From contig NC_081543.1 in the NCBI RefSeq assembly GCF_901000735.1, positions 15,279,574 to 15,343,573 of the forward strand: DNA of 64,000 nucleotides, in the 5' to 3' direction. Within the stretch, counting starts at the first letter, position 1. Every line of letters begins with the position of its first letter. The translations under genes and the position numbers were made by a program. Source of the stretch: Corylus avellana. Lineage: Eukaryota > Streptophyta > Magnoliopsida > Fagales > Betulaceae. The notes beneath the pieces are model-generated. The model saw only the letters and a program-made list of their open reading frames with translations, ran no database searches and was not told the DNA's origin. Below are positions 43,400-54,343 of this stretch, piece after piece.

Positions 43400-45215
43400 A
43401 GATAGTATAACTACTTTCTATCAATCTTCGCTCAGAATAGTAGATTTTGTACCCTCTACATAAACCTGTAGCGCTGTAGCCCTTCGAATAAGCTTTCCAA
43501 CGGTTTTTGAACGAACCAAATCGGAGTTACATCGAGCTAGAACGAGCAAAATTACTAAAACCCTCTTGAATCGGCCGGTTCAAGTGAACCGGGCGGTTTT
43601 CTGGTGCTGGACAGGTTCTGATTCGGGTTGAATCCTGGACCGGTTATCGGGTATGGGCGGTTTGGCGGGTCGGACAATTTAATTGCCGGTTGTTTTTCAA
43701 CGAACCGGGCTTTTGCAGGTCGGGCTCCATTTTGGGCCGGAGCGGAAGGGCTAACGGGTTGGGCTGCACTGATGGATCGTTATGGTGGGCGTGCTCCAGG
43801 AGGCGTGGAGCGGGTCGGTTGACCCGATCCAAGACCGAAACGGCATAAAGGTTAAAAAACCAAAAGAAACGACCAATGCGGTGGTTCGAACCGGTGTGTT
43901 CTTCCTCGCCACTCTCTTGCGCAAAGCCTCAACCATTAGGCCATGCGCTTCTTAAGTTGCACGTTAACCAAAAAAAAATATTAAACCGTGTTTGAAATTT
44001 GTTTCCACCATTGTCTTCTTCCTCTGAATGTCCTTTTTTCTTCTCCGATTCTTTCTCTACCCAAACCGGTGCCTTCTGGGTCTGTTAGGGATTTTTCTCG
44101 AAAAATCTCTTCCTGCAGTCCGTCTTCTTTACTCATCGTAATCACGGAGACTCCCTTGAAGAAACTCAACCTCTTCACGGGTTGTAGCAAAAAGGAATCA
44201 ACTAAGAACAAAGCCCCATTCGAAAGTACCAGAACCTTCCCAATCTCAGCAAGCACGAGTATCCGATGAAAACAATCTGATGTATGCAAATTTGCAAGAT
44301 AAAATCTGGAACATTTTATATATTGGAAGAGAAAGTATTTCGCAGTAGCGCCGATTAGGCAAAAGAGCAAAATCCGAGAATACAATGCCTTCCTTTTCTC
44401 AATTTTCTCCCATTCTTTTCTCAATATTTTTTACTTTCCTTTCCTAGAGAAGGGAGAAAAAGAAAGAAAGAAAACAAAGATTTGGGAGATCCGATGGCTT
44501 CACTCCTGTCTTGGCACGAGATCCGGGCCAAGCACAGAGGAATCGTATTCTTGTTCTGGATTCAATATTCTCTAACTTCGCCGAGATTGAAAGTTTGTGT
44601 GTAGAATTTGTTGGTGCAAATGGCATCGAAGGAGAGATTTCTGACTAATGAAGTGTTGAAGATAGCGAGCCAAAATGTGGAGATTTTGTCATCGTCCCCA
44701 AAATCCCCGACATCTTTGCTTTCTGAACATGAGAAACATTAATTTCTATCCCTGGTTTCCAAAACATGTACATGTTTACAGATCGCCTGAATTCATCAAC
44801 CGTTTTGCATTCTCTCGATCTTTCCTCTCCATTTCCTTCCACACAATATCTTCCTTTTCCCAAACCGGTGCCTTCTCCAGTTCTCCTTCGCAGAAACTTA
44901 ACCCCGCAGAATCTTAACCATTAGACCAGACGCATCTAATGTTTGATTTTAACCAAATCAAATCTTAAACTGTGATTGAATCTGTTTGCACAGATTACTT
45001 GCGATGACATCCATTGATTTTAACCGAATCAAATCATAAAACCATATTCAAATCTGTTCGAATCTGTTTCTTATCACAGATTAGTTGCGTGTATATGCAT
45101 CGAACAGAGTATATATATACATATAATTGCAATTTGAAGATATAAACTTCAAATAACTCAATTCACGTTCATAAGAAGAACCAACGGATGAAGCAATTTC
45201 AAATTCTCTTGATCT
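43400..45215 (-). other. Leader region of the copia-derived element, unknown origin
   Basis: GC content rises (43.5-43.9 kb holds several CCGGTT blocks and GGTTCGAACCGG). An open minus-strand frame of 147 codons (44424-43981) has no recognisable domain. Two diverged copies of a block with CAAACCGGTGCCTTCTC-like and AACCATTAGRCC sequence occur (44.0/44.85 and 43.93/44.92 kb). It could be acquired host sequence; I cannot identify it. Confidence 0.4.
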
Positions 45216-45223
45216 TCCACAAC

Positions 45224-45238
45224 CTGGCTCTGATACCA
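45224..45238 (-). other. Primer binding site of the copia-derived element
   Basis: The minus strand reads TGGTATCAGAGCCAG one base inside the 5' LTR, complementary to initiator tRNA-Met. Confidence 0.92.
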
Positions 45239-45239
45239 C

Positions 45240-45564
45240 TGTTGGATTCTTAACGATAGTAGGATCTTGTATAATTAATCTCAGGAAGGATTTCTCCCGT
45301 TAGGGTGGAAATCCTGTGGAGATCAAGAGAACTTGAACACACATTCTGTACGTAACAAAACCAATGTACGTAAAAATTGAGAGAGATTGTGTTTGTGTTC
45401 TCATGAGACTCTATTTATAGAGTCCCAACTTAACTCTTGACCAAGAGTTATGTCTCTTGACCGGTTACCTCCACTGGAAGTTATATTACCTTCCTGTATA
45501 TATTATACAATCTGGCGTGGGTATGACCACACTTATAATAGTGTGATCATCCTATGCACCTTCA
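45240..45564 (-). repeat. 5' LTR of the copia-derived element
   Basis: 325 bp; differs from 40720-41044 at ATTCTGTACG (ATTTTGTACG) and TCATGAGACT (TCATGGGACT). TAAAT follows at 45565-45569. Confidence 0.92.
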
Positions 45565-45732
45565 TAAATGACCAATAAAAACTCTTTCATTATATATCTT
45601 ATCAAATCAGTAGAAAATTAAATGGGAGGTTAGATTTCGTCCTATGGGCAAAGCTAAATTTAGGAAGATTAGAAGCTAGATAATGACAGAATGTTTGCAT
45701 TCGTTATATATAGATGGGGAATTGAATCCAAT

Positions 45733-45786
<54 letters not shown>

Positions 45787-46180
45787 TTGATTTGTTTTGA
45801 TGTATAGGAAGACTAAAATCTATGAGTTTAGATTTTGAAGCTTGTTTCAAATTTTGGTTTCTGCTTGTCCCTTGTTTAATGCAGAAGTGTAATGATGTAT
45901 AGTGCTTGGTTTACAAAATTTGATCTAATTCATAAAAAAGATATAGCTTATTTAAAATTTTTAAATTACATGTCAATATATTTTTTATGTAATATATAGT
46001 AGATATTATTACATTTATAATTTTTTTTTCAACAGTTTTTTTTTTTTTTTTTTTTTTTTGGGATGATGAGCCATGCACTTAGCCACGGCCCTTGGCATCT
46101 TCCCTAATTTCGTCCCTGAATTAATGGAGAGGGATTCTATAATTTCTATTCCTCATCGTTTTTAATGGAAGCTCAATGCA
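45565..46180. other. Continuation of duplicated segment copy A, no gene
   Basis: Matches 49308-49710 (ATTAAATGGGAGGTTAGA, GTTGATTTGTTTTGATGTA, TTTAGATTTTGAAGCTTGTT, TTGATCTAATTCAT). An (AT)n tract lies at 45738-45783 and a 23-base T run near 46040. Confidence 0.7.
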
Positions 46181-46186
46181 TTTAAG

Positions 46187-46415
46187 GCTTGTTTAGGTGC
46201 GTTTGAGGGGCTTAAAAATTTTAATACTCAAAAAGTCAGTTTGAAGAAAAAATATATTCGTTTGGTTAAAAAATTAAAAATGTTTTTAAGGGTCCAAAAA
46301 GCTTAAAAATTGCAAAAAAAACTTTTGGCAAAAGCTTAAAAATGAAGCTTTTATCCAAAAGCAATTTTTGACTTAAAACTTCTATTTTTCAAACGCAATC
46401 TCAAACATGCTCTAA
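46187..46415. mobile_element. Small MITE-like inverted repeat element
   Basis: Left GCTTGTTTAGGTGCGTTTGA pairs with the reversed right end GCATGTTTGAGATTGCGTTT, with inner AAGCTTAAAAAT and AAGCTTTTATCC blocks. No ORF; the target duplication is unclear. Confidence 0.5.
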
Positions 46416-47050
46416 TAATTTTCTTGACTTTGCTCTATTGCTTAATTATGATATTTTAACTAGACTCTCCAAATTGCTAAGAGTTATATTTAATATTCAT
46501 CCAATAATAATGACAAGATACTCTGAGCTAATTATTAATTTTTTTTATTTAACAATGATTTAATAATTTATTGGGAGTATCACATCAGCATTGTTTGATG
46601 TATGTTGGACAAAATTATAGTATTTAGCATTATTCTTTCTCAATTGCTAATTATATGAACTCACTCACAAATGCACTGCATCTCACTCCCTAAAATAAAG
46701 GATTTGACTTGGGTGTTATTTAGACATTTTAAAAGTAACTTTCTAGAAAATATTCTTAAAACTTCTAGCATTCTTTTTCTTTTACGTATGAAAAATCAGT
46801 TAATCGGACATCATACTCAAGGCCAATCGAACGTACAACGGAAAAGAAAACAAGCATGACTTATGTTAGATCATGATCTAATTCCATATTAGGTTTATAT
46901 TTGTTTTCTTTGCCCATATTAGGGTTTATATACCTTATATACCTTATAGGATATTTACCTTCTATGATTGATAGGTTTTATTGTAATTAAATCATTACTA
47001 TACTTATCTTCACATACCCTAAGATTTGATTACCATTCTTATCTTATCTC
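46416..47050. other. AT-rich spacer, no gene seen
   Basis: No motif or ORF recognised. Confidence 0.4.
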
Positions 47051-47054
47051 TAGA

Positions 47055-47345
47055 TTGGCCCAGCAAGTCGGTAATACGCGCGTGGATGGTCATGGGTTTG
47101 AAAATGAAACCTATGACTCATCCACCGTGACAAACACATCTCACTTAACAATAATATCCCATAATCTAAATATACATTATAATACATAACAAATCCAGCC
47201 ATGCCATGATGCGAACCAAATTGGCCCAGCATTCAGTAATACGTGGATGGGTCATAGGTTTGAAAATGAAACCTATGACCCATCCACCGTGATAAAGAAA
47301 ATACAGGACCCTAACGTCTCACTTAACAGTAACATCCCATAATCT
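47055..47345. repeat. Two-copy repeat (~166 bp) with a 19-bp perfect hairpin
   Basis: Both copies run from TTGGCCCAGCA through the hairpin to CCCATAATCTAAATA. In copy 2 the stem (47243-47261 with 47269-47287, built on GTGGATGGGTCATAGG) is perfect around a 7-nt loop. Copy 1 carries mismatches. Unit ends and hairpin suggest a mobile or foldback origin. Confidence 0.8.
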
Positions 47346-47500
47346 AAATACACATCGAAAATTTTATCCACCACACATTTGTAAAGAGACCCCATATATA
47401 TGCTTAGAAAAAAAAGACCCACACTTGAAATCTATTAACCACACATTTGTTTACAATTTGTGATCCGCGAGGAAAGATATATAAGCTGGTGGCTATAGGC
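47346..47500. repeat. Duplicated segment copy B, left part
   Basis: Matches copy A (TATCCACCACACATTTGT near 47352, CCATATATATGCTTAGAAAA, GAGGAAAGATATA, TGGTGGCTA). It resumes after the inserted element at 49092. Confidence 0.75.
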
Positions 47501-48675
47501 GCGACGGGATGGCTAGCAGGCGCTGGCCTTCCCAAGGCACGGATGTTGACGTGCCACATAAGGCACATCAGGAGACGTGCCACATATGGCACGTCAGGAA
47601 TTATGAGGCACGTCAGGATCCATGCAAATATTTTCAAAAGATGGCTTCTATTAAATATCTTGTTGGTTAATTTATTAATGTTAAGTCTCAAACTAATTAA
47701 TTTGTTAGCAGAATATAATCAATTTATTTATTTCTTACTTTGCAGAAGTACTTCAAATCTGCGGAGAAGATTAAAATTAACTCAATCTATATATAGGGGT
47801 CTCCAAATGAGGCCTTGATATATATTAATCTTAACCCAAATGTACGTCATGGTTTTATTAATTACTTGATGTTGGATTCCATCACATGTGAAACTCCAAC
47901 ACTTGTTGAATGTATATAAGAACATAAAATTAAAACACAAGGCAAACAAAATGCATCGTTCAATACTTCAATGGTAGTCGAAGACATCATTCGACTAGAA
48001 GAGTGTTTGAACGACATTAAAACACAAGTCAAACATAATACAATTATGTTCGAATTGACGATAGAAGCATAGTTCAAATGAGAGACAAACAAAGAGGTTT
48101 AAAAAATTTCAGTCATTGAACGCAAGCCAATTAAATAGAAAGCCATGCATTTCAAATGTGCTATAGAACCTGATGGTTATATATTGAAGTGTTTTAATTA
48201 AAAAAAGAGTTTTATTTTTTTTCCCTGTCTTTTTTCTATTGCTTCCACTTCATCATAACAAAAGCAATCGATGTTATAACCAATTAATCAGCACATTCGG
48301 GTTTGTTTGAGTCTATTTGGTCAAGAACCAAATTAAGCTGCCATTAATGGTAAAGATAGGTGCTAGTGATTACTGATAAACCTAGCTATATGGGTAGGTT
48401 TCAAAGTCCAGTAATTATACAAATATCAAAGAGAAGCACCCAAGGGCTGAATGGTGAAAGTTGGTTTGGTTTTGCTATATATATATGCTATCCCAATTAA
48501 AGCATGCACGCTTTCTTGTTATGCATGGCTAACGGTCATAAATTGACTTGTATTTTTGAATGTTGAAATGGTGTTATAAAGGAAAAGGAAAGTGTTTGTT
48601 TTGTAGAAATATCATTGAATGTTGGGATCATATTATATATTATTTATAAATATAATATAAATAAACATAAATAAA

Positions 48676-48715
<40 letters not shown>

Positions 48716-49091
48716 ATTATAATTTGTTGACGTGTCAAAGTGACACGTCAATATTTACTCAAGCATCACTTTGACACGTCAACAATTGTTGACATATCAA
48801 AGTAACATGTCAACATTTATTATTTACTGACATGTCTAACTTTACCACGTCAATAAATATTAAATTATTAAGTTATTTATATAAAATATTTTAAACTTAA
48901 CTTGAATTAAAATTACTGACGTGTCAAATACTGACACATCAGATTCAACATGTCAGTAAATATTGATGTGCCACTTTTGGCACGTCAAAACAAAAATTTG
49001 TTGACATGCCAGTTTTGGCATGTCAAAATTTACTGACGTGGCAACAATTGAATACTGTTTGCCACGTCAAAAGATGGCCGGTTTCCTGTAG
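47501..49091. mobile_element. CACTA-like non-autonomous element rich in TGACGTG repeats
   Basis: The right end is CCGGTTTCCTGTAGTG, the reverse of a CACTA-type terminus (CACTACAGGAAACCGG). Next to it are many short direct and inverted copies of TGACGTGTCA/TGACGTGGCA (48729-49072), including TTGACGTGTCA and its reverse complement around a 3-nt spacer at 48729. The left end has the same motif series (GACGTGCCACATA, GGCACGTCAGG at 47540-47615) but no clear CACTA. Copy A of the flanking segment provides the empty site. No transposase; an AT microsatellite at 48679-48711. Confidence 0.6.
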
Positions 49092-49720
49092 TGCGATGTG
49101 TGTAGAATTTACATCCCCACAACATTAAACTTCGGTAAAACAAAAGTCAGCTTAAAATCAAAATTTAATGCATCGGTTATAAAAAAACAGCTGACATCTT
49201 AAAAACCGTTGGATTTAAAATGAAGGGCCAGGATTTCGTAACATGAAAATCTTCAATTTTGACTAATTTGAGGGGATTTCAATCCTTATTTAATAGTGTG
49301 CATGATATATCTTATTTAATCTTGCAGAAAATTAAATGGGAGGTTAGAGTTTGTCTAATGGGCAATTTATTTCGTCTATTAGTAATGTTATAGATGGAGA
49401 ATTGAGCCCAATTAATATTCTGGTATAGGTTGATTTGTTTTGATGTAACGTGTAAAGTTCCCCTCCCCCCTCCTCTAACTTCTACTTTGCTTAGAAAAAA
49501 AAAAAAGAAAAAAAGTGTTCATTGAGTTTAGATTTTGAAGCTTGTTTCAGTATCTGGTTTCTACTTGTTTAGTACAGAAGTGTACAGAGCTATAGTGGTT
49601 GGTTTATAAAAAATGATCTAATTCATCAAAAAAGATATATCTTATTTAAAACTTTTTAATTACATATCAACATATTTATCATGTGATATATATATTATTA
49701 ACTTCATAAATTTTTTTAAT
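49092..49720. repeat. Duplicated segment copy B, right part
   Basis: Starts GATGTGTGTAGAATTTACAT, matching GACGTGTGTAGAATTTATAT at 40684, then matches 45570-46030. Non-coding. Confidence 0.75.
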
Positions 49721-50419
49721 TTTGATTATGAAATGGCTTCTAATCAAAGACAAAATTCATAATTTAACTCTAGAAGGCAGAGAGCATTGAGCTTTTTTGA
49801 AAGGAGTAATTAATCATCATAATAAAGTTGTTTTTTTTTTGAAACCGCTTAGGCGGCTAGTAAAATAGGCTAACCGCCTTGATGGTTATTTAATAATTGT
49901 CGGTTACTGCTTTTTAAAAGTTAAAAAGAGAAGACAAAAAAAAAAAAAAAACCGAAACGACGTTATTTCTACGATAATACGGTAATACCCAACTACATAC
50001 GACGTTGTTTGTAGAGTTTTATATTTAAACATCTAAATGACGTCATTTCATATATATATATATAGGTGGTTATCAATTTTTCGGAATCTTAAAACCGCTA
50101 ATCGCACCATCTTACATCTCCTCTTTAATGTTCCAATTATGACGCATAACTACATTCTCAAGATTATTTTTAAGCCTACCTTTCCCCAAAACTCTGGTTT
50201 TCACCTCCCCAATTATTTAAAATAGAAAAAAAAAGTATTAAATTATTAGTTGTCTCAAAAGCTTAAACCGATAAAAAGATCTAATTAAATTTAATCACTT
50301 AATCCATACTGTAACACTTCCCCTTACGTGTGGACTTAAACTCCTTTTTAATAGGTGAGACCCAACACGTGCAATATTTAATTTAAATGAGGGTTAATTG
50401 ATGGAGTCAATGTTTGAAC
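49721..50419. other. Spacer with unresolved repeat-like sequence
   Basis: AT-rich; a CCGCTTAGGCGGC hairpin near 49843 and AACGACGTTAT/ACGACGTTGT blocks near 49960-50010. No gene seen. Confidence 0.4.
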
Positions 50420-50958
50420 TCAGCACCTTTGGCTCTGATATATACCAATTGTTGGGGAGAGAAACAATAAGGGGAGCCAAACAAGAGTAACTTTTTTTTT
50501 TTTGGTTTTCGGAAATTGGATCCAGATATCATTAATCAATAAGAGCTGCTCAGCAAGTACATTATCTTTTACACATTCTGGATAAGAATCCCTCCACAAT
50601 TTATCCTCACCACTAGTTGTTGCCAACTTTGCTAGACGGTGGGCTACTCCATTTGCAGATCTTTTAACATGTTGAATTTTCCAACTCTGCATGTTGTGAA
50701 GAAGAATTTTCGCTTCATTAACCATAGCTCTGTAACTTCACCTCTCAGCTATATTCAAAGCGTTAACAACCTCCAAGCAGTCACCCTCCAAAATGACCTG
50801 CTGAAAGCCTAAATAACATGACAACTCCATTGCCATACGTGCAGCAACCGATTCTACTACAAAAGGTTACAGAATTTAAGGTCTGGATATGCAGCTTGTT
50901 GCAACGACCTGGCCTGCATAATTTAGAGCAACAATGCCCACTCCCATCCACAGCCGTG
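50420..50958 (-). pseudogene. LINE RNase H-like fragment
   Basis: The minus strand reads MGVGIVAL-like sequence, VESVAARMAMELSCYLGFQQ, VILEGDCLEVVNALN and WKIQHVKRSANGVAHRLAKL. This is the RNase H-like domain (RVT_3) found at the C-terminus of many plant LINE proteins, with E and D active-site positions (VESVAAR, EGDC). No RT is attached; one frame break near 50730. Confidence 0.8.
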
Positions 50959-50959
50959 A

Positions 50960-51090
50960 TCGAGTAATTTAATATACATAAATGGACCCAAATCTATTAG
51001 CTTAAGATTTTGGGTTAGAAGTAGTGTCATAATATGAATATTAATTTACTCTTGTTTGACTCTCTATAGTGCTCCCAAATAATTAGTATC
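50960..51090 (+). mobile_element. Degenerate copia LTR end with primer-like site
   Basis: Resembles 8970-9106: AATATACATAAATGGACCC, TTTTGGGTTAGA, TTTACTCTTG, then AGTATCAGAGTCC, a decayed TGGTATCAGAGCC. Confidence 0.55.
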
Positions 51091-51230
51091 AGAGTCCATG
51101 GTTAGCTTCCGCTGTGTCTGATATGAGTATCTTGGTTTGACTCCGGTAAAACGAGTATGTTTTTCTTGGAGTATGCTTGTTAATTGCTATTAAAAAAAAT
51201 AGCCTATTTTAACTGCTATTAAAAAAAAAA

Positions 51231-51330
51231 NNNNNNNNNNNNNNNNNNNNNNNNNNNNNNNNNNNNNNNNNNNNNNNNNNNNNNNNNNNNNNNNNNNNNN
51301 NNNNNNNNNNNNNNNNNNNNNNNNNNNNNN
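51231..51330. other. Assembly gap (100 N)
   Basis: Placeholder gap that removes the 3' part of the CACTA second gene. Confidence 0.99.
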
Positions 51331-52919
51331 AAGATCGCATCTCATTCCTCTAACGTGCCCAAATCGTCGGCCCCCTAGCACTTGTGTGACTATTTCTTGC
51401 ATTCGGTCTTCCACACTTCTTCCCTCCACATTGCCTTCCTCTAAGGCCTCACTGGTTGTTAATTCATGCATCTGAAGCTGCACAAGTCATAGTTGGCCTT
51501 AGTTTAATATATACTTCATGCAAGTTTACTATTCATGTTCTTCACTAATCAACTTAATGATCGGAGCGTAAATATTTACTTACATATAGACTTTTGCATT
51601 TGTCGTTTACAAACTCTTTATCCTTTTTTCTTGTATGGGTAGCCTCATATAGTTCAACAGGATTGGGCTTCACTTTTGTTTCTTGTACCTACACATAATA
51701 CATATAATCAAAGTTTACACCAAATAATGTTACTTTCATTAAATTATGCTACGAGATACTTACCTTTTTGTAAATGATGTTGACAAATGAACAAGTCCCA
51801 GCTGTGTGTTTTGTTTTCAATTTGCTTCTGTTTTTTATGTTTCGTTCAGACTTTTTCTATGAAATTTGGAGAAAAAAAAAACACAATTATTCATAAAATG
51901 TCTTCAAGTGCATGCAAATTATATCAATCTGAATTTTCTAATCAGTATAATAATATATATTTACCTTCCATTTACGGTCATCAAATGAGTCACATAGTAG
52001 GTTCCACTGTTCAGGACCATACCCTGCTGGCACGTTTTCCCTTCCAATAGCCTTAGCCTTGGCAATCCCCTCATCATCATTTTTATCAATGCCTTCAAAA
52101 TATTTCTTGTAGTGGTCCCTATACAAGTTCAAACGAAGCATAGCATATGTACGACCCAATTTATGTTCAACAGCTTTGATGTGCTCGTAACGTTCCATAT
52201 TCAGTGCGAAGTTTGACTTATACATAATAAATAAGAAAACAATGGTAAAAAATGTGTCACATTATTTTTTCATACGAAACATATTCTTAAACATTACATT
52301 GATATTTATACCTAAACATGAAATAATAACTTGCTTTTTTCCTCAGCTGGGTCCTTTTTCCATTCAGCGTGATGGAGTTCGCACAAGTTACGAATAATCT
52401 CTCCAATCTTGCTTGCAAACCATGCTGCATTCTCGCCTACAGGTGCCCGGTGTCTATTTGGATGTTTAGCACTAAGGGACCATTCTTAAGTACGTGGTCA
52501 CTCAACTTCTTACACTTGGCTTTACCCCTTACACTTCTGACAGACGTGGTAGCTGTTACGCAAAACATGGTAACGTAGTAAGTTATATTTGGAAAAGTAT
52601 ATTGTCAAATGTCTATAACAAACCAAAATAATACAAAAGTAACATTTCATAAACATACAATTCATAAACTTACAAGATGCAGTAGGGGCGGCTCCCTGTG
52701 AATCCAATCTTGCCACTGAGTGAATAGGATTATTAGACTCGTGCGAAGGATGCCCATCCACTGACTCGAGGAGGAGGGGGGCGAGGGCGACATTTGCATA
52801 TCTGTATCACCAAACCCAGAATTCAGAGTCGGACTCTCATGCTCGTCAATAAGACCCCGACCTTGACCTTGGCCTCGACCTCATGCTGCTGGAACACGTT
52901 TGCATCCTGTTGTTGTCAT
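51331..52919 (-). pseudogene. CACTA second gene (Transposase_24 / Ptta-En/Spm type)
   Basis: From ATG at 52919 the minus strand reads MTTTGCKRVPAA, a stop, then GRGQGQGRG. After AT-rich intron-like sequence come RSVRGKAKCKKLSDHVLKNG, RAPVGENAAWFASKIGEIIR (one base out of frame with the former), YKKYFEGIDKNDDEGIA and EQWNLLCDSFDDRKWK, then ETKVKPNPVELYEATHTRKK and MHELTTSEALEEGN with VTQVLGG, running into the gap. This order fits the plant Transposase_24 family (PF03004), the usual partner of TNP2, thought to bind subterminal repeats. The stop and frameshift mark it as broken. Confidence 0.8.
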
Positions 52920-53044
52920 TGTTATGATCAATCTGCTAACAACTCAAAAACCAAAAAATTATATTAGTCAAATTATAACCATATAGCATGTTCAATATTT
53001 TTGACAAACATACAATAATCATGCTAGTAAAAAAAAAAAAAAAA

Positions 53045-53053
53045 AACACCACA

Positions 53054-53095
<42 letters not shown>
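53045..53095. repeat. AT/AG microsatellite
   Basis: An A run, (AT)n and (AG)n in a row, between the two CACTA genes. Confidence 0.9.
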
Positions 53096-53156
53096 CATCA
53101 ATTTCATTAAATATGCTAATACACTTTGTACTTACACCAAATTTGAGCTTATGTGT

Positions 53157-54152
53157 TCAACACATTTCATCATCAGATTCATATTCAGAATCTGTATCAC
53201 TGTTACTTGAAGATGATTGTTCGTGTTCAGAGTCTATATCGTTGTCGCTACATAACTCCTCTTCTTCATCAAAGTTTGTATCATGGTCCTCATTCGGCAA
53301 GTTATCGTTGGCAAACATGCTTGCATCAAGTTGAATATATAATTCATCAATTGCTATTGCCGCATCATCTCTACGTAATTGAGTGGAGGCTTCAACATTT
53401 GCTTCATCAACAAAGACCATATTACCCCCAACACATTCACCTTCCTGGTATACGTCATCACTGAGTCTTTGGTCATCTTCTGTATTATCTCCCTTCTGTA
53501 CTGTTGGAATATCATAGATGTCTCTATTGATCCACTTCTGCACCACTTTCCAATTACCACCCAATTTGGGATCATCCAAGTAAAACACTTGCAAAGCTTG
53601 ACATGCTAAGATGAACGGGTCAGATTCACACCATTTACGAGATGTATTCACAATCGTGAAGCCTTGGTCCATTCGTACTCCTATTGCACTCCCAGTGTCC
53701 CACCAATCGCACTCAAACAAGTACACGAGATTTTGGCTAGGGTAACGTAACTCTAAAATATTTTTTAACTCACCATAATACTCTGTTATTGAGGTTTCGT
53801 CCTCACCTGAAATAGAAATACCACTGTTCTGGGTAGTACGAGTTTCTGCACATTCTTTCGTGTTGTACCTAACCCCATTCACGATGCAACCTCTATACGA
53901 TCTAACATGACGATCAGGCCCGCATGCAAGATCGTATAATTGTTTTGAGCCATTGTTTGCAGTACGCCCACTATTGTATAAACGTTTATGGAACCAACGT
54001 TCAAAGTTAGCCTCATGCTTTTTTTCAATGTCACGGCCACCTTCTCTTTTGATCATATTATAATGTTCACTGCATGAAAAATAAATGTATTGGTAAATGA
54101 TCATCAACGCTAAAATTATAACAGGTCGTAACAGGTAAAACACAAAGACCAT
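53157..54152 (-). pseudogene. CACTA TNP2 C-terminal part with DUF4216
   Basis: The frame reads KHEANFERWFHKRLYNSG, CIVNGVRYNTKECAETRTTQ, NSGISISGEDETSITEYYGE, LVYLFECDWWDTGSAIGVRM and FILACQALQVFYLDDPKLGG, a DUF4216 domain (about residues 110-215). It ends in a very acidic Ser/Glu/Asp tail (EHEQSSSSNSDTDSEYESDD). The first 30 residues are an unspliced intron: an acceptor CATGCAG lies before TGAACATTATAATATG near 54071. It belongs to the same protein as the next entry. Confidence 0.85.
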
Positions 54153-54343
54153 TACTAAACTTACTCCAAATATAAGGCTGTTTCGTTACAGTTGGTAAGC
54201 ACATACCATCGTGCCCTACCAAAATCATTAGCATCCAGTGTTACTAATTTAGCTGCTCCTAACGGCCGAACTCATTGGGAGAACACATCCAAGCGCTAGC
54301 TCATTTCTACAATATCAACATCAACATTTCTCTGTTCACGGTT

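Larger units (their letters stand above)
40720..45564 (-). mobile_element. Ty1/copia-derived LTR element, internally deleted
   Basis: 4,845 bp, with two 325-bp LTRs differing at two sites, TG...CA ends, a TAAAT duplication, a tRNA-Met primer site and a purine tract. Orientation is minus. Only RT and RNase H traces remain (42.2-43.2 kb); gag, protease and integrase are absent. The leader half (43.4-45.2 kb) is GC-richer sequence of unknown origin. It must have been mobilised in trans or deleted after insertion; the near-identical LTRs favour recent movement of a defective form. Confidence 0.9.

Noticed and set aside
43860..43945. GGTTCGAACCGG with nearby inverted blocks, tRNA-like
   Set aside because: The T-loop-like word is present, but no acceptor, D-arm or anticodon arm of the right spacing can be folded by eye.
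44424..44863. Open frames in the copia leader as a host gene
   Set aside because: No recognisable domain or splice pattern; described as unknown leader instead.
50290..50450. AACACTTCCCCTTACGTGTGG ... GGCTCTGATATATACC resembling an LTR junction
   Set aside because: The primer-site-like word is decayed and no LTR ends could be set, so it is left as spacer.
53113..53464. Plus-strand Ser-rich and His-rich ORFs
   Set aside because: Shadows of the acidic tail of the DUF4216 protein on the minus strand.
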